Origin: CAVVSQ01 sp963848825
GTDB taxonomy: Bacteria > Planctomycetota > Planctomycetia > Gemmatales > Gemmataceae
Assembly (NCBI GenBank): GCA_963848825.1
Contig: CAWKFA010000008.1
Coordinates: 248,001 to 312,000 of the forward strand
Length of the DNA stretch: 64,000 nt
Direction of reading: 5' to 3'
The translations under genes were made by a program, and so were the position numbers. The notes under the pieces were generated by a model. That model had not been told where the DNA came from, did not search any database, and saw only the letters and a list, made by a program, of their open reading frames with translations. Below, one piece after another: positions 28,301 to 36,712 of the stretch (within the stretch, counting starts at the first letter, position 1; each line of letters opens with the position of its first letter).

Positions 28301-29981
28301 TGGAGCCGGGCGAAGTCGAGGTAATCGCGTTACCGCCGCCGATCAGGCTGGTCGTGATGACAATCTGGCCGGCGGAATTCGTGTTGGACGTCAGTTGGTT
28401 CCAACCCGCCGCCAGACTCAGGGCCCCCTTGGAGATGGTGATGTTGTGCGGATCAAAGACACTGGCGTCGTAATTGATGCCGATGGTGACATTGGCCAGT
28501 CCGCCGCTGTTGATGGGATTTGGGTTGAAGACATTGACGGGAACAATCACCTTGGAGCCGATTGTAATCGGAGCGCTCGTGCTGTCGGTGCTGATGCCCT
28601 GCGGAATGTTCATGAGGCCGCCGACATATAGGGTGACCGTCGCGGGAGCGCTGGCGGTGTTACTGACGGCATCCACGGCTTCGTAAGTGAAACTGTCGCT
28701 GCCGGTGAAACCGACCGCGGGCGTGTACGCGAAGGTGCCGTCGGCGGCGTTGAGCCATACATTGCCGTTCGCGGTGTTCGCGCTATAAATCGTGGTGGCC
28801 GCAGTAGTCGCGGTCGGACTGCCCGAGCCGGAATTAAATGGCAAGTTGAGCTTGGCGGGATTGGTCGGGTCTACGTTGTAAGTAAAGTGCGTGTCGTCCG
28901 GGACGGTGGCAATGTCATACGTGCCGTTGTACCCGGACGCGGTGACCCCCGCGATCGTCACCGACTCGCCGGGCAGAAGATTGTGCGTGGTCACCGTTGT
29001 AATCGTGACGACCATGCCGTTCTCGCTCGCCGTGGCAATCTCGCTTTGGGAAGCAGGTAGCGGGGTGGTCGTGGCGCCGGCTGTCGTCAAGAGAGCGGTG
29101 GCTGGGCCATTGGCGGTCTTGGTGTCATTGCCCAGAACGCCATTGGTTGGTCCGGTGAGCGTCATCGTGCTACTGAAACTCGGCGAGTTGGGGGCCATGT
29201 CGTAAGTGTCGGCGATGGCGGTTGGCGCCAGGTTGGGCGTTTTGGTGACGATTTGTAGGGACGCATCGTCGGGATCGAGGTCCGGCGGAGTAAAGGTCGC
29301 GGGCGCCGTCGCACCAGTTTGTGTTAGCGAGCTACCGACATAGGCGGTTGGAGTGGCGATGAAGGAGTAGGCGGTGCCCCCAGAATCGGTCTGGGAGTTG
29401 CTAAACGAGGGGCCGTTCTGCATATCGAGCAAGGTGCCGGCGCCAAAACGCGGCGTTGAACCTACCACGTGAAAATCGACTTCGATGAGATGGCCGGTGG
29501 GTACGCCGCTAAGGAACGTGCTACCGGTATGGTTCAGGTTAATCGCGACAACTCCCGGCGTGTTGGGGCCAGGCGTGAGGTTGTAGCTGGCGGCGAGGCC
29601 GCTTAACAGGGAACCGAGCTTGATGTCGGGCCCCACGGCCGTGGCCGTCTCACTGACGGACAGCACCGCCGGGTCATATTGCAGGTAATACTTGCCCGTG
29701 CCGACGCCGCCGCTGCTGCTGGGCGTCACCGTATCGAAATCGATAAATACGGGCACGGTGCTGCCGCGTGTGGCGGTGAGCGTGTTTAATTGCAAGGCGG
29801 AGTTTTGCAGATTGAGGAACACGTTCGCCGTACCCGAAGTGGGAACGAGACGATCCTCCAGGTGTTCCACGTTCAAGGCAGAGCGAAACTTTGACGGCAC
29901 CCGCCGTCGCTGGGCCTTTTTAGCGGCTTTGGTCTTGGTTTGCGCATGTCCTACAACGCTCAGCCACCAGGAGAGAAACAT
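22307..29981 (-). CDS. Giant secreted multi-domain protein with YDG repeats and a C-terminal metzincin-like motif, one frameshift
   Basis: About 2,558 residues. It starts at 29981 (MFLSWWLSVVGHAQ) and carries ALNVEHLEDRLVP near residue 45, the planctomycete LEDR/LEPR-type N-terminal motif. Domains in order: a cohesin-like beta sandwich; a cadherin-like module ending GFTGSDSFTYEAVD; a second cohesin-like domain (VIVPVNVFNPNP); an Ig-like module (VTLTAVVTDTSGN); twelve YDG/MBG-type repeats of about 80 residues (NTKTYDSTTSAAAxPTVSGL pattern) with another Ig-like domain between some; two Calx-beta-like domains (FKGSSNTTITVPAGS; YKGTSGSMTLPAS); and a C-terminal domain with HELGHILGLDD and a Met-turn-like NNLMATAL. 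That last motif (HExxHxxGxxD) is the metzincin zinc site. The frame changes near 26463, where removing one T of TTTT joins the parts. A surface or matrix protein is likely. Confidence 0.85.
23490..27723 (-). repeat. Twelve YDG/MBG-type protein repeats (coding)
   Basis: Each unit of about 240 bases encodes LTITAxxNTKxYDxTxSAAAxPxVxGL, GxDxVTGLxExYxDxNxGxxKTLSV, and SAYTINDGNGGNNYxVTxxxxTTGxI. Two units precede the propeller and ten follow it; an Ig-like module (TLQSGQASVTYGTPVVFTV) separates the seventh from the eighth unit in reading order. The units have diverged at the nucleotide level, so the array is old, not a recent expansion. Confidence 0.85.
26384..27314 (-). other. Six-bladed NHL-like beta-propeller inserted within a YDG repeat
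   Basis: In the second repeat, KTLSV is followed not by SAYTINDGNGG but by about 310 residues and only then by INDGNGGNNYTV. The insert holds six blade-like units: GANAMVIDGNDNLYIAAG, GANSLAVDKSGDLFVSN, PGPIVVDGNGNLYVAN, PSALSVNPDNDLLVAS, PVALASGGNGSHNGIYVVN and, across the frameshift, PVALSFDSLGNLYVLN. The 931-base length is one more than a multiple of three, matching the single indel at 26463. Confidence 0.75.
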
Positions 29982-30247
29982 TCTTGACTCGCTTTTGAAG
30001 GTTGTCAACGAAGGGTCACGCCGCCCAAAACTGCTTCCCGCCGGGCAGGAGGGAAAGCTCGATATGAGGTACCCGTATCCAACTGATCTTAGAGCACCGA
30101 CATGCCAAAGCAAAGCAAAAAGTTTAGGAATTCTGGGGAATTTGGTGGGGCGGTGGGCGTGCCGTTTACCGTGTGGCGGCCGGGGCTTTCATTTGCGCGG
30201 AGCAGTCACGTTAATACGCCATCCGGGGAACAAGGCTGCAAGTGCAC

Positions 30248-31138
30248 TCAACCTTGAAAGTCCGAGGTATTTTTTCCAGAAGACTCTTCTTTTTCCTCGG
30301 CCGTGGTGCCAGGTGCTACCCTGGTTTCTTTCTGGCGACCCCACCTATAAAGCAATGTGGCAATCGCGAGGATAAACAACAATGTGAGTCCCAGCCCCGC
30401 GAGCAGAGCCATCGACAAACCACCCCGCGCGGCGCTGAAAGCTCGAATACTCGGCAAATTGCCTCGAATTGTCAGGTCGAGCAGGCGCACGTCGAGTTCC
30501 GTCGGGGTGCGTCCATTCAATGCCGCCAGGCGGATGCGTTCGATGTCCGCATCGCCGAAGTCGCCTTGGTAGATTTCTTTGAAATCGCCGTCCGTGGTCC
30601 CTGGCGCGAACATTAAGAAAAGCTGCGTTCCCGTCCGTTTTAAGCGCAATCGCCCCGTCATGTCGCTACAGGGTATTGAGCCGCGAACGAGACCAGGGTT
30701 CTTATCCCAGTTCCACATAACGACTGTTCTACCGCCCGGTAGGACCGAACGAATGACGCTGGCTCCCCCGCCGCCAGCTTTCTGTGCCCAGAGTTCAATG
30801 CCGCAGCCAATGCCGCCAGGAGGTGTGTCGGCACGCAAGATTTCGAAGGCGGCGGTGACTTCAAAGTCGCCTTTGAAGCCAAAGGTGGTAGCGACGCCGA
30901 CACCTCCCCAGGGGTGAATGAAGGTCGCGGGTAGTTTGATGCGTAGCCCCGAGGACTCCTCGTTTATCAAACCTTCGCCCTTGGGATTGAACCACTTTAA
31001 TTCCGGAGGCATTGGTTGGCCGCGAAAATCGTGATGAAACTCGGAGGGAGCATCGTCGGCCATTAACGGACTGGCGCCTGCGCAAAGCAATAACACCGTC
31101 GTAAGAACGCTGGGGAAAACGAGTCGTTTTTTAGTCAT
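30248..31138 (-). CDS. DUF1583-like secreted, C-terminally anchored protein (copy B)
   Basis: 296 residues. The signal peptide (VFPSVLTTVLLLCAGASPLMA) is followed by a beta-rich jelly-roll-like domain typical of planctomycete DUF1583-type proteins. It includes EFHHDFRGQPMPPELKWF, FGFKGDFEVTAAFEILRAD, GGIGCGIELWAQKA and LRLKRTGTQLFLMFAPG. A membrane segment at about residues 235-257 (LLAGLGLTLLFILAIATLLY) and a short charged cytoplasmic tail end it. The start is four bases after the stop of the upstream membrane-protein gene, so translation is probably coupled. It is a diverged paralogue of the gene at 34065-34907. Carbohydrate binding is a plausible but untested role. Confidence 0.75.
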   Translation of the reverse strand: MTKKRLVFPSVLTTVLLLCAGASPLMADDAPSEFHHDFRGQPMPPELKWFNPKGEGLINEESSGLRIKLPATFIHPWGGVGVATTFGFKGDFEVTAAFEILRADTPPGGIGCGIELWAQKAGGGGASVIRSVLPGGRTVVMWNWDKNPGLVRGSIPCSDMTGRLRLKRTGTQLFLMFAPGTTDGDFKEIYQGDFGDADIERIRLAALNGRTPTELDVRLLDLTIRGNLPSIRAFSAARGGLSMALLAGLGLTLLFILAIATLLYRWGRQKETRVAPGTTAEEKEESSGKNTSDFQG

Positions 31139-31142
31139 GACG

Positions 31143-32580
31143 TCACTCGCAAACCTTGCAATGGCCGCCAGCCACTTCCAGTGCCGCGCCGGCCCGAATC
31201 CGTCGCTTATCTGGTTCCTTGACCGGCATTCGTAAAGGCCAGAGCAGCGCTTGTAACCGCGCCATTGCCAACACAACTACAAGCACTTTAACTCCCAAAA
31301 GTGGCAAACTGTATCGTTCGTAGTAGCTGATGGCGATATAGGGCACCAGGTAGCAAAAATAGGTGATCAGCACAGTCTTTTCGAGGGGCGTCAAGGGGCG
31401 CCAGGCGGCGGAGATCGTCAGGAATAGTACCGCGATGAAGGGTAGGGGGTAAGTGCATGTGAGGATTCGGTCTGGCCAGCGGCCGCGCGGCCAGGTGGGC
31501 GTGTAGCGGAGCGTTGTGGCCAGAAAGCGGTTGGCAACTCGATCGGCGAAATCCACGGGATCCTTCGCGACAGCGTCACGGAATTGTGCCCATTTGCGGT
31601 CGAGGTAGGGCCTCTCGCCAAGACGGGCGTACTCCCTGCCTTCGTCGTTGGACAGGCCAAAGGGATGCATGCCAAAATGAGTCAACAACCCGTCGGCTTG
31701 CAGGCACTGCGCCTGATAAAGTTCGAAGGCAAGGTTCGACTTTACGGGAATCAGACGTCCAAAAATAAGATAGTTGCGAATCGTCCATGGTGCCAGCGCC
31801 AGCAGGGAAATGACGACCGTCAGTGCGAGCCGAGACCATGCCCGCCTGCCGACGGCTAGCGAAAGCGTCGTCACGCCCCAGACCAACCCGACCGCTGGGT
31901 TGATCATGGCGACAAGGCCGCCAATCAGGCCCCACAGGCAAGTTGTCTTGGGCTTGCCGAGTGGCTCACCGAGGCAGGCTCCCGCGATGACCAGGTCGAG
32001 GGCGAGCATCACGAACCAGCTATCGAGAGTAAGCTGAAACCATACGCGGAAACTAAGAATGAGCGCGGCAAGATAGACGGCCAGGGCAAAATTCGGCAGC
32101 ATGCTGGACCGGGTGTCAGTAGCAAACGCTGTCCCTGCTTTGCGCGCGACGGCCACGACCAGTATTCCGGTCGCGATCAGCACATAAACTTGCAAGAAAA
32201 TGCGAACTGCCGTGAGCGCATCGATGTTGCCATCAAACAGCCAGAGCAGTCCAGCCAGCACCAGCGGAAAGATGGGTGGCTGCCAGGCAGTCGGTCCGGT
32301 ATCCCGCGAAGGGATGCGCAAAGCCCTTGCCCGCCACAAGGGCGCGGGCAATCTGATAATATTCGCCGCGCATATTGCCGTTGTTATTCTGATCGACGCC
32401 GGCTTCGAAAGGAGGGATGAACCGTAACAGCGCCGGATTGGAGATGACAAATGACAGATTGGCCCAGACCGCACACCCAAAGACAACGGTGGTTAGAATT
32501 AGCAGGTCACGTATCAGTGCCTTTCGGCGCGACGCCATTACAGGGTTTGAATCGGCCCGGTTTAGGTTCGTCGTCGCCAT
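31143..32580 (-). CDS. Polytopic membrane protein, GT39-like (copy B), one frameshift
   Basis: About 479 residues with many hydrophobic segments. It resembles ArnT/PMT-type lipid-linked glycosyltransferases or their inactive relatives. The N-terminal frame carries LLILTTVVFGCAVWANL and then EYYQIARALVAGKGFAHPF; this loop is the usual place for the catalytic acid. The frame changes near 32305, after which DTGPTAWQPPIFPLVLAGLLW continues. Comparison with the paralogue 32652-34046 (GFANPFGEKTGPTAW) shows the reading join is right and that one base is missing. Shared motifs include GLVAMINPAV, PWTIRNYLIFGRLIPVKSN and YERYSLPLLGVKVL. It is followed directly by the DUF1583-like gene. Confidence 0.75.
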
Positions 32581-32651
32581 ACAGGTCCTCGCGCCTCAGT
32601 GACAATCCCATTGGCCGACATCGATTGCCTGCTGGCGGCGCTCCTAAATCA

Positions 32652-34046
32652 TCAAGCAGGTTGGCGAACCTTGAAAATGGCGGCGCCAAGGCGGTCGATA
32701 GCCCAGATGACGAGCAGGGCTTTTACGCCCAACAACGGGGCAGCGTACCGCTCGTAATAACTAATGCCGATATAAGGGAGCAAATAAAGGAAATAGATGA
32801 CGACGACGCACCACTGGTATCGGTGCAGGGGTTTGAATGCGCCGCTGAAGATCAAAAAGATGGCGGCTAAAAAAGGCAGCGGGTGTGCGAAGCGCTCCCA
32901 TTTGGTGACCAAGGGGCGACTGCTCGCCTGGCCACGCTCAAAGGGCGTGTACCAGAGCGTGGCGCCGAGAAATCGAGTGGCCACGCGATCGGCAAAATCA
33001 AGTGGATCGGCTTGCACGGACTTCCAGAAGAGTTCGCTTTTCTTGTCAAGGTAGGCCATTTCGCCGTCGGCCTTGTACTGTTGACGCTCTCTGCCGGCAT
33101 TCGTGTAGGGATGGATGCCAAACGCGCGCGGCTGGAGCAAGCCATCTTCCATCAGGACTTGCGATTGCCACAACTCGTACCCCGCATTGGATTTCACGGG
33201 GATTAGTCGGCCAAAGATCGCGTAATTGCGCACGATCCAGGGAGAGACCGTTAGCCCGGCCAGGATAAAAGCCACGCCCAACTTCAAAACGCTGCGCTCG
33301 CGCACAGCCAGAATCATCGAGGTCACGCCCCATGCGAGGGCGACTGCGGGGTTGATCATTGCCAACAGGCCGCCGCATACGCCCCAGGCCGATGCTGCCT
33401 TGACACTGTGAAACGGCTCGAACCAACAAACCCCCGCTACCAAAATATCCATGGCAAGAAGCACAATCCAGCAATCGTGCGTGAACTGAAACCAGGTATG
33501 GAAATCGTTGCACACCCAGACAAAAAAGACGAGCGCCGCCAGCCATGCGCCCATGAAAGAGGTCGTGCGCCTTGCCAACGTGAGGACCAGGAGGCCCGTG
33601 AAGACGATCACGTAGACCTGCAAGAAAACAAATGCCGCCATCACGAGGTCGACATTGCCGTCACAGGCCCAGAGGAGCCCCGCCAGGATCGTCGGTAACA
33701 CGGGGGGCATCCACGCCGTCGGACCGGTTTTCTCGCCGAAGGGATTCGCGAACCCCTCGCCGGCAACCATGGCCCTGGCAATATTGAAGTATTCGGCGCC
33801 TAAATGGTGATTCTGATTGGCATTGTTGTATGCGGTGAACGGGGGAAAATATGCGAAATTGGCGGGGTTCGTGACCGCGAAGGCCAGATTGGCATAAATT
33901 GCGCAGCCGAAAAGAGAGACCGACAGCACAATCACCGCGCCAATGGATAGCGAACGTGGCCCTGGTTTGGCCGGCGGCCTGCGCCGGGATTGCACACGCG
34001 GCACTGGGTCGGCTTCGATCGGCGTGCCTTTAAGAGGGGCTGACAT
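32652..34046 (-). CDS. Polytopic membrane protein, GT39-like (copy A)
   Basis: 464 residues, intact. A 33-residue basic cytoplasmic start (RVQSRRRPPAKPG) is followed by about ten membrane segments, for example IGAVIVLSVSLFGCAIYANLA and FILAGLTVSPWIV. The first large extracytoplasmic loop has HHLGAEYFNIARAMVAGEGF, like the acidic loop of GT39/ArnT enzymes, though no clear Asp-Glu pair is visible. The last part holds GISYYERYAAPLLGVKALL. It is about half identical by eye to copy B and shares the loop GRLIPVKSNxxxELxQ, so the two come from a tandem duplication. The neighbouring DUF1583-like gene A lies just upstream (19 bases). Confidence 0.75.
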   Translation of the reverse strand: MSAPLKGTPIEADPVPRVQSRRRPPAKPGPRSLSIGAVIVLSVSLFGCAIYANLAFAVTNPANFAYFPPFTAYNNANQNHHLGAEYFNIARAMVAGEGFANPFGEKTGPTAWMPPVLPTILAGLLWACDGNVDLVMAAFVFLQVYVIVFTGLLVLTLARRTTSFMGAWLAALVFFVWVCNDFHTWFQFTHDCWIVLLAMDILVAGVCWFEPFHSVKAASAWGVCGGLLAMINPAVALAWGVTSMILAVRERSVLKLGVAFILAGLTVSPWIVRNYAIFGRLIPVKSNAGYELWQSQVLMEDGLLQPRAFGIHPYTNAGRERQQYKADGEMAYLDKKSELFWKSVQADPLDFADRVATRFLGATLWYTPFERGQASSRPLVTKWERFAHPLPFLAAIFLIFSGAFKPLHRYQWCVVVIYFLYLLPYIGISYYERYAAPLLGVKALLVIWAIDRLGAAIFKVRQPA

Positions 34047-34064
34047 ATTACCACCGTTAATACA

Positions 34065-34907
34065 TCAATCAGGGGCCTCAGCCGTACGCGTCCGGCGGGT
34101 CCAGCCCCAGACGCCGCACAATAGTATGCCAAGAGCGAGGAGAGTCGCCAATAACCAGGGCCACATTTTGGCGGGCGCCGGCCGCGAACTGTCCGTAGCC
34201 TTCGCACTTGCGGCGGCTGTCGGATCCAGGTGCCTGACGCTGAAATCAACAAGCCGCAGATCGACCGGGTTAGGCGCAGCGCCGGGGTGGGCGCCAAAGC
34301 TGAGCTGGATAACGTCTCCCGTGCCAAGGTCCATGCGATAGAGCACGCGAAAATCCTGATCGCCCTGCTCGGCGGCCGATAGGATGGCTTGCGGTCCCAC
34401 GCGCGTAATCCTTAGCCTGCCGGCCTTGGCATGAGCCGGAAAATCCACGTCGCCATGCCCGGAACCGCGCACTGGAACGCGTTGTCCTTTTTCGGTGCTC
34501 GTCATCTGTGTGCAGGAATAGACATCATTTCCGTTGGGCCGAACGTGCCGATAAAGTCCGACGGCTTCTTTCGTTGGCGAATCGGTTTTTAGATAAAACT
34601 CGATGCCAACGCCGAAACCATTCTTGGGTGGCGCCGCTTCTAGAATTTCATAACCAAGAGTAACCTCGACATCCCCTTTGATCGGCGCTGGACCCAGAAA
34701 GCCGATGCCGCCAGTCAGTTTAGGGTCGGCCGGAACGGTAATACGCAGACCTTCCGGTTCTGCTTTCATGAGGTTCATCGGGTCCGGGTTGGTTCGCCAT
34801 AGCTTTATGTTCGCCGGGTTTTTGTTGCGGAAGTCAATATGCAAGTCGGTGCTGCCGCCGTCTTGTGCAGCGAGCGCGAGCAGCAGAATGGCGCCGATTG
34901 CATTCAT
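34065..34907 (-). CDS. DUF1583-like secreted, C-terminally anchored protein (copy A)
   Basis: 280 residues from the ATG at 34907 (MNAIGAILLLALAAQDGG, a short signal peptide); the long open frame upstream of it lacks coding character. The body repeats the copy B scheme: HIDFRNKNPANIKLWRTNP, GPAPIKGDVEVTLGYEIL, NGFGVGIEFYLK, RLRITRVGPQAILSAAEQG, and LRLVDFSVRHLD. A C-terminal membrane segment (MWPWLLATLLALGILLCGVW) and a basic tail finish it. With the zinc ribbon upstream and the membrane protein downstream it begins the mirrored cassette. Function unknown. Confidence 0.75.
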   Translation of the reverse strand: MNAIGAILLLALAAQDGGSTDLHIDFRNKNPANIKLWRTNPDPMNLMKAEPEGLRITVPADPKLTGGIGFLGPAPIKGDVEVTLGYEILEAAPPKNGFGVGIEFYLKTDSPTKEAVGLYRHVRPNGNDVYSCTQMTSTEKGQRVPVRGSGHGDVDFPAHAKAGRLRITRVGPQAILSAAEQGDQDFRVLYRMDLGTGDVIQLSFGAHPGAAPNPVDLRLVDFSVRHLDPTAAASAKATDSSRPAPAKMWPWLLATLLALGILLCGVWGWTRRTRTAEAPD

Positions 34908-35040
34908 GGTGACCTCGCGGTCCAGGTGCCAAAGAAAAAAGCTCGGCGGTGGGATATCAGGCCACTCTTGAGGTAGCCGTGAACAAAGACGAATCACTCG
35001 GCTGCTCCCCACAGCCAGGTCCGGCATCAAAATGCCGCGG

Positions 35041-35409
35041 TTATCTAAGAAATACAAAATAAACCAGCCCAAGGACCAACAAAAGTGCGGCGCCGCCGCC
35101 TGCCAGGACCAGGACACGTTTATTATTCGCGGCGGGCTTTTTGGGCTTGGCCCGAACCGGGGCCTCTTCTTCCTCCGGGGCTTCGATTTCAGCTTCATCC
35201 TCCGCGAGCGGCGCGGGCTTTGCTTTGCGCGGTCGGGCGGGCGCGTCGACGGCCTCGACTCCCATGAGCACGGTATCTTCTTCCGGTGGGCCAGGTGCTG
35301 GGAACAAGACTTTGCATTTCGGACAGCGTATTTTCTTGCCCGGCGGCACGGGGTGAGGCGTTTTTAAGTTGGCCTCGCACTCGGGGCACTGCAACCTATT
35401 CTCGGACAT
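35041..35409 (-). CDS. Zinc-ribbon protein with C-terminal membrane anchor
   Basis: 122 residues. Two CxxC pairs (CPEC at residues 8-11, CPKC at 29-32) around GKKIRCPKC form the MJ0042/zinc-ribbon type seen on many planctomycete membrane proteins. A low-complexity acidic and Lys/Pro-rich linker (residues 40-95, with EAPEEEEAPVRAKPKKPA) follows. A single C-terminal membrane segment (LVLAGGGAALLLVLGLVYFVF) ends it. The N-terminus is predicted in the cytoplasm. No output domain is seen. Confidence 0.8.
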   Translation of the reverse strand: MSENRLQCPECEANLKTPHPVPPGKKIRCPKCKVLFPAPGPPEEDTVLMGVEAVDAPARPRKAKPAPLAEDEAEIEAPEEEEAPVRAKPKKPAANNKRVLVLAGGGAALLLVLGLVYFVFLR

Positions 35410-35551
35410 GAGCGATTGTCTCCTAATGTGGACCGGCGCCGATTATGTGCACTATCCAAAAAAAACAGGCGATATGCAAGAAAAAAGCCTCGCCTTGACC
35501 GTGCCGCGCCATTTTGTATAAGGGCGCCGCTCTTTTTATAGGGAGACCTCC

Positions 35552-36158
35552 ATGGCCGGCACACGCCCAGCTATTTTACCCAATTTAGGGTTGGCACTTA
35601 TTCTTTGCGCAGATCGTCGCCAGTTGGCTTTACCGGCTCCCGACCGATCCGGAAGTACAGCTTGCGTATGCCTTGCTCACCATCACGACCCTCGGGCTGG
35701 CAATTATCTCTCTGATGCGGCCGCCGGCGCAGAATCGGGACGAACGCTGGTGGGTCTTCCTGATTTGTCTGGTCTCCATGGTCTATGCCTTTGGCTACCG
35801 CTTCGACGAGGACAGCAATCTGCACCTGGTATTTCGGGGACGCATGGTGCTGCAATTCCTCGCGGGCACGGCACTTCTGAGCCTCGGTCGATCGTACGCG
35901 CTGCTACCAGCCCTGCGGCAGGTGCGTCAGGGTGCTTTCTACGCCTATGTGCGCCACCCGGTGTACGCCATGTACATATTGGCGGACCTGGTCGTTGTGT
36001 TTTTGCAGCCGTCGCTTTGGAACTTGGGCATAGCAGGTATTGGCATGACCGCCTTTTTCTTGCGGGCCATGCTCGAAGAAAGGGTTCTGTGCCACGATAG
36101 TAGTTATGCCCAGTACATGGAGACGGTGCGCTGGCGCTTTTTGCCGGGCGTGCTTTAG
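35552..36158 (+). CDS. Isoprenylcysteine carboxyl methyltransferase-like membrane protein, one frameshift
   Basis: About 201 residues. The start at 35552 is preceded by TATAGGGAGACCTCC (good ribosome site). The N-terminal frame (MAGTRPAILPNLG) and the main frame join near 35587, in a TTTAGGG run; the main frame reads WHLFFAQIVASWLYRLP before LLTITTLGLAII. The C-terminal region has the ICMT/PEMT signature: YAYVRHPVYAMYILADLVV (RHPxY; SAM site) and then FFLRAMLEERVL with the conserved Glu-Glu and a following SYAQYMETVRWRFLPG. Family members methylate small or lipid-linked substrates; bacterial ones are rarely characterised. It heads a plus-strand group that includes the TIR-like and radical SAM genes. 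Confidence 0.8.
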
Positions 36159-36218
36159 AAGTCTTCAGTTCCCAAACTCATCTTCGCGCCGTCGTGCCGT
36201 TCTGGCAAAATCTTGCCC

Positions 36219-36659
36219 ATGATCAAGACACGCACGGTGGACATCTTTATTACCCATGCCTGGCGCTTTCACCAGGACTGGAAATGCCTGGTCGATTTGC
36301 TCAACGCCCATGATGCGCGTGGCTGGCGAAATTTTAGCTTACCCTGGTATGATCCCGCGCTCGATCCGCGCACCGAAACGGGCGGCCAGGTCGTGCGCTG
36401 GAACCTCGAATCACAAATCATTCCTGTTCATGCCGTCATTTTACTGGCCAGCGTGATGCGGGAGCCCGGCACGCGCAAATGGCTGGACCACGAGCTGGCC
36501 ATGGCCCGCTTGCACAAAAAGCCGGTGCTCGCGCTACCGCCCTTTGGCGAAGAAGACGTTACCGACGAGGTGCGCGAGCGCGCAGATCGTATCATCTGCT
36601 GGGATGCGGCGCTGATTTGCGAGGCGGTGGCCGGCTTTCGCGCAGAGCGCGTGCAGTAA
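36219..36659 (+). CDS. TIR-like DUF1863 (MTH538/ThsB-type) domain protein
   Basis: 146 residues, a single domain. The DUF1863 pattern is clear: VDIFITHAWRFHQDWKCLVDLLN, a short-strand NFSLPWYDPAL, then VILLASVMREPGTRKWLDHELAMARLHKKPVLALPPFG. In Thoeris defence systems such a protein (ThsB) makes a signal nucleotide from NAD+ that activates ThsA, but other DUF1863 proteins serve no known defence role. The partner ThsA (SLOG or Macro effector) is not visible nearby. The ATG at 36219 is used; a TTG six bases upstream is also in frame. It is 60 bases after the ICMT-like gene and 53 before the radical SAM gene. Confidence 0.8.
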   Translation: MIKTRTVDIFITHAWRFHQDWKCLVDLLNAHDARGWRNFSLPWYDPALDPRTETGGQVVRWNLESQIIPVHAVILLASVMREPGTRKWLDHELAMARLHKKPVLALPPFGEEDVTDEVRERADRIICWDAALICEAVAGFRAERVQ

Positions 36660-36712
36660 CCTCAGTGGCGGCGCCAGCAATGCGTTTACGTCACCATCAT
36701 GGAGGATTGACG

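Noticed and set aside
34908..35198. 97-residue N-terminal extension of DUF1583-like protein A
   Set aside because: It overlaps the zinc-ribbon gene and precedes a proper signal peptide start at 34907.
36219..36659. Complete Thoeris system
   Set aside because: A ThsB-like gene is present but no ThsA (SLOG/Macro effector) is adjacent.
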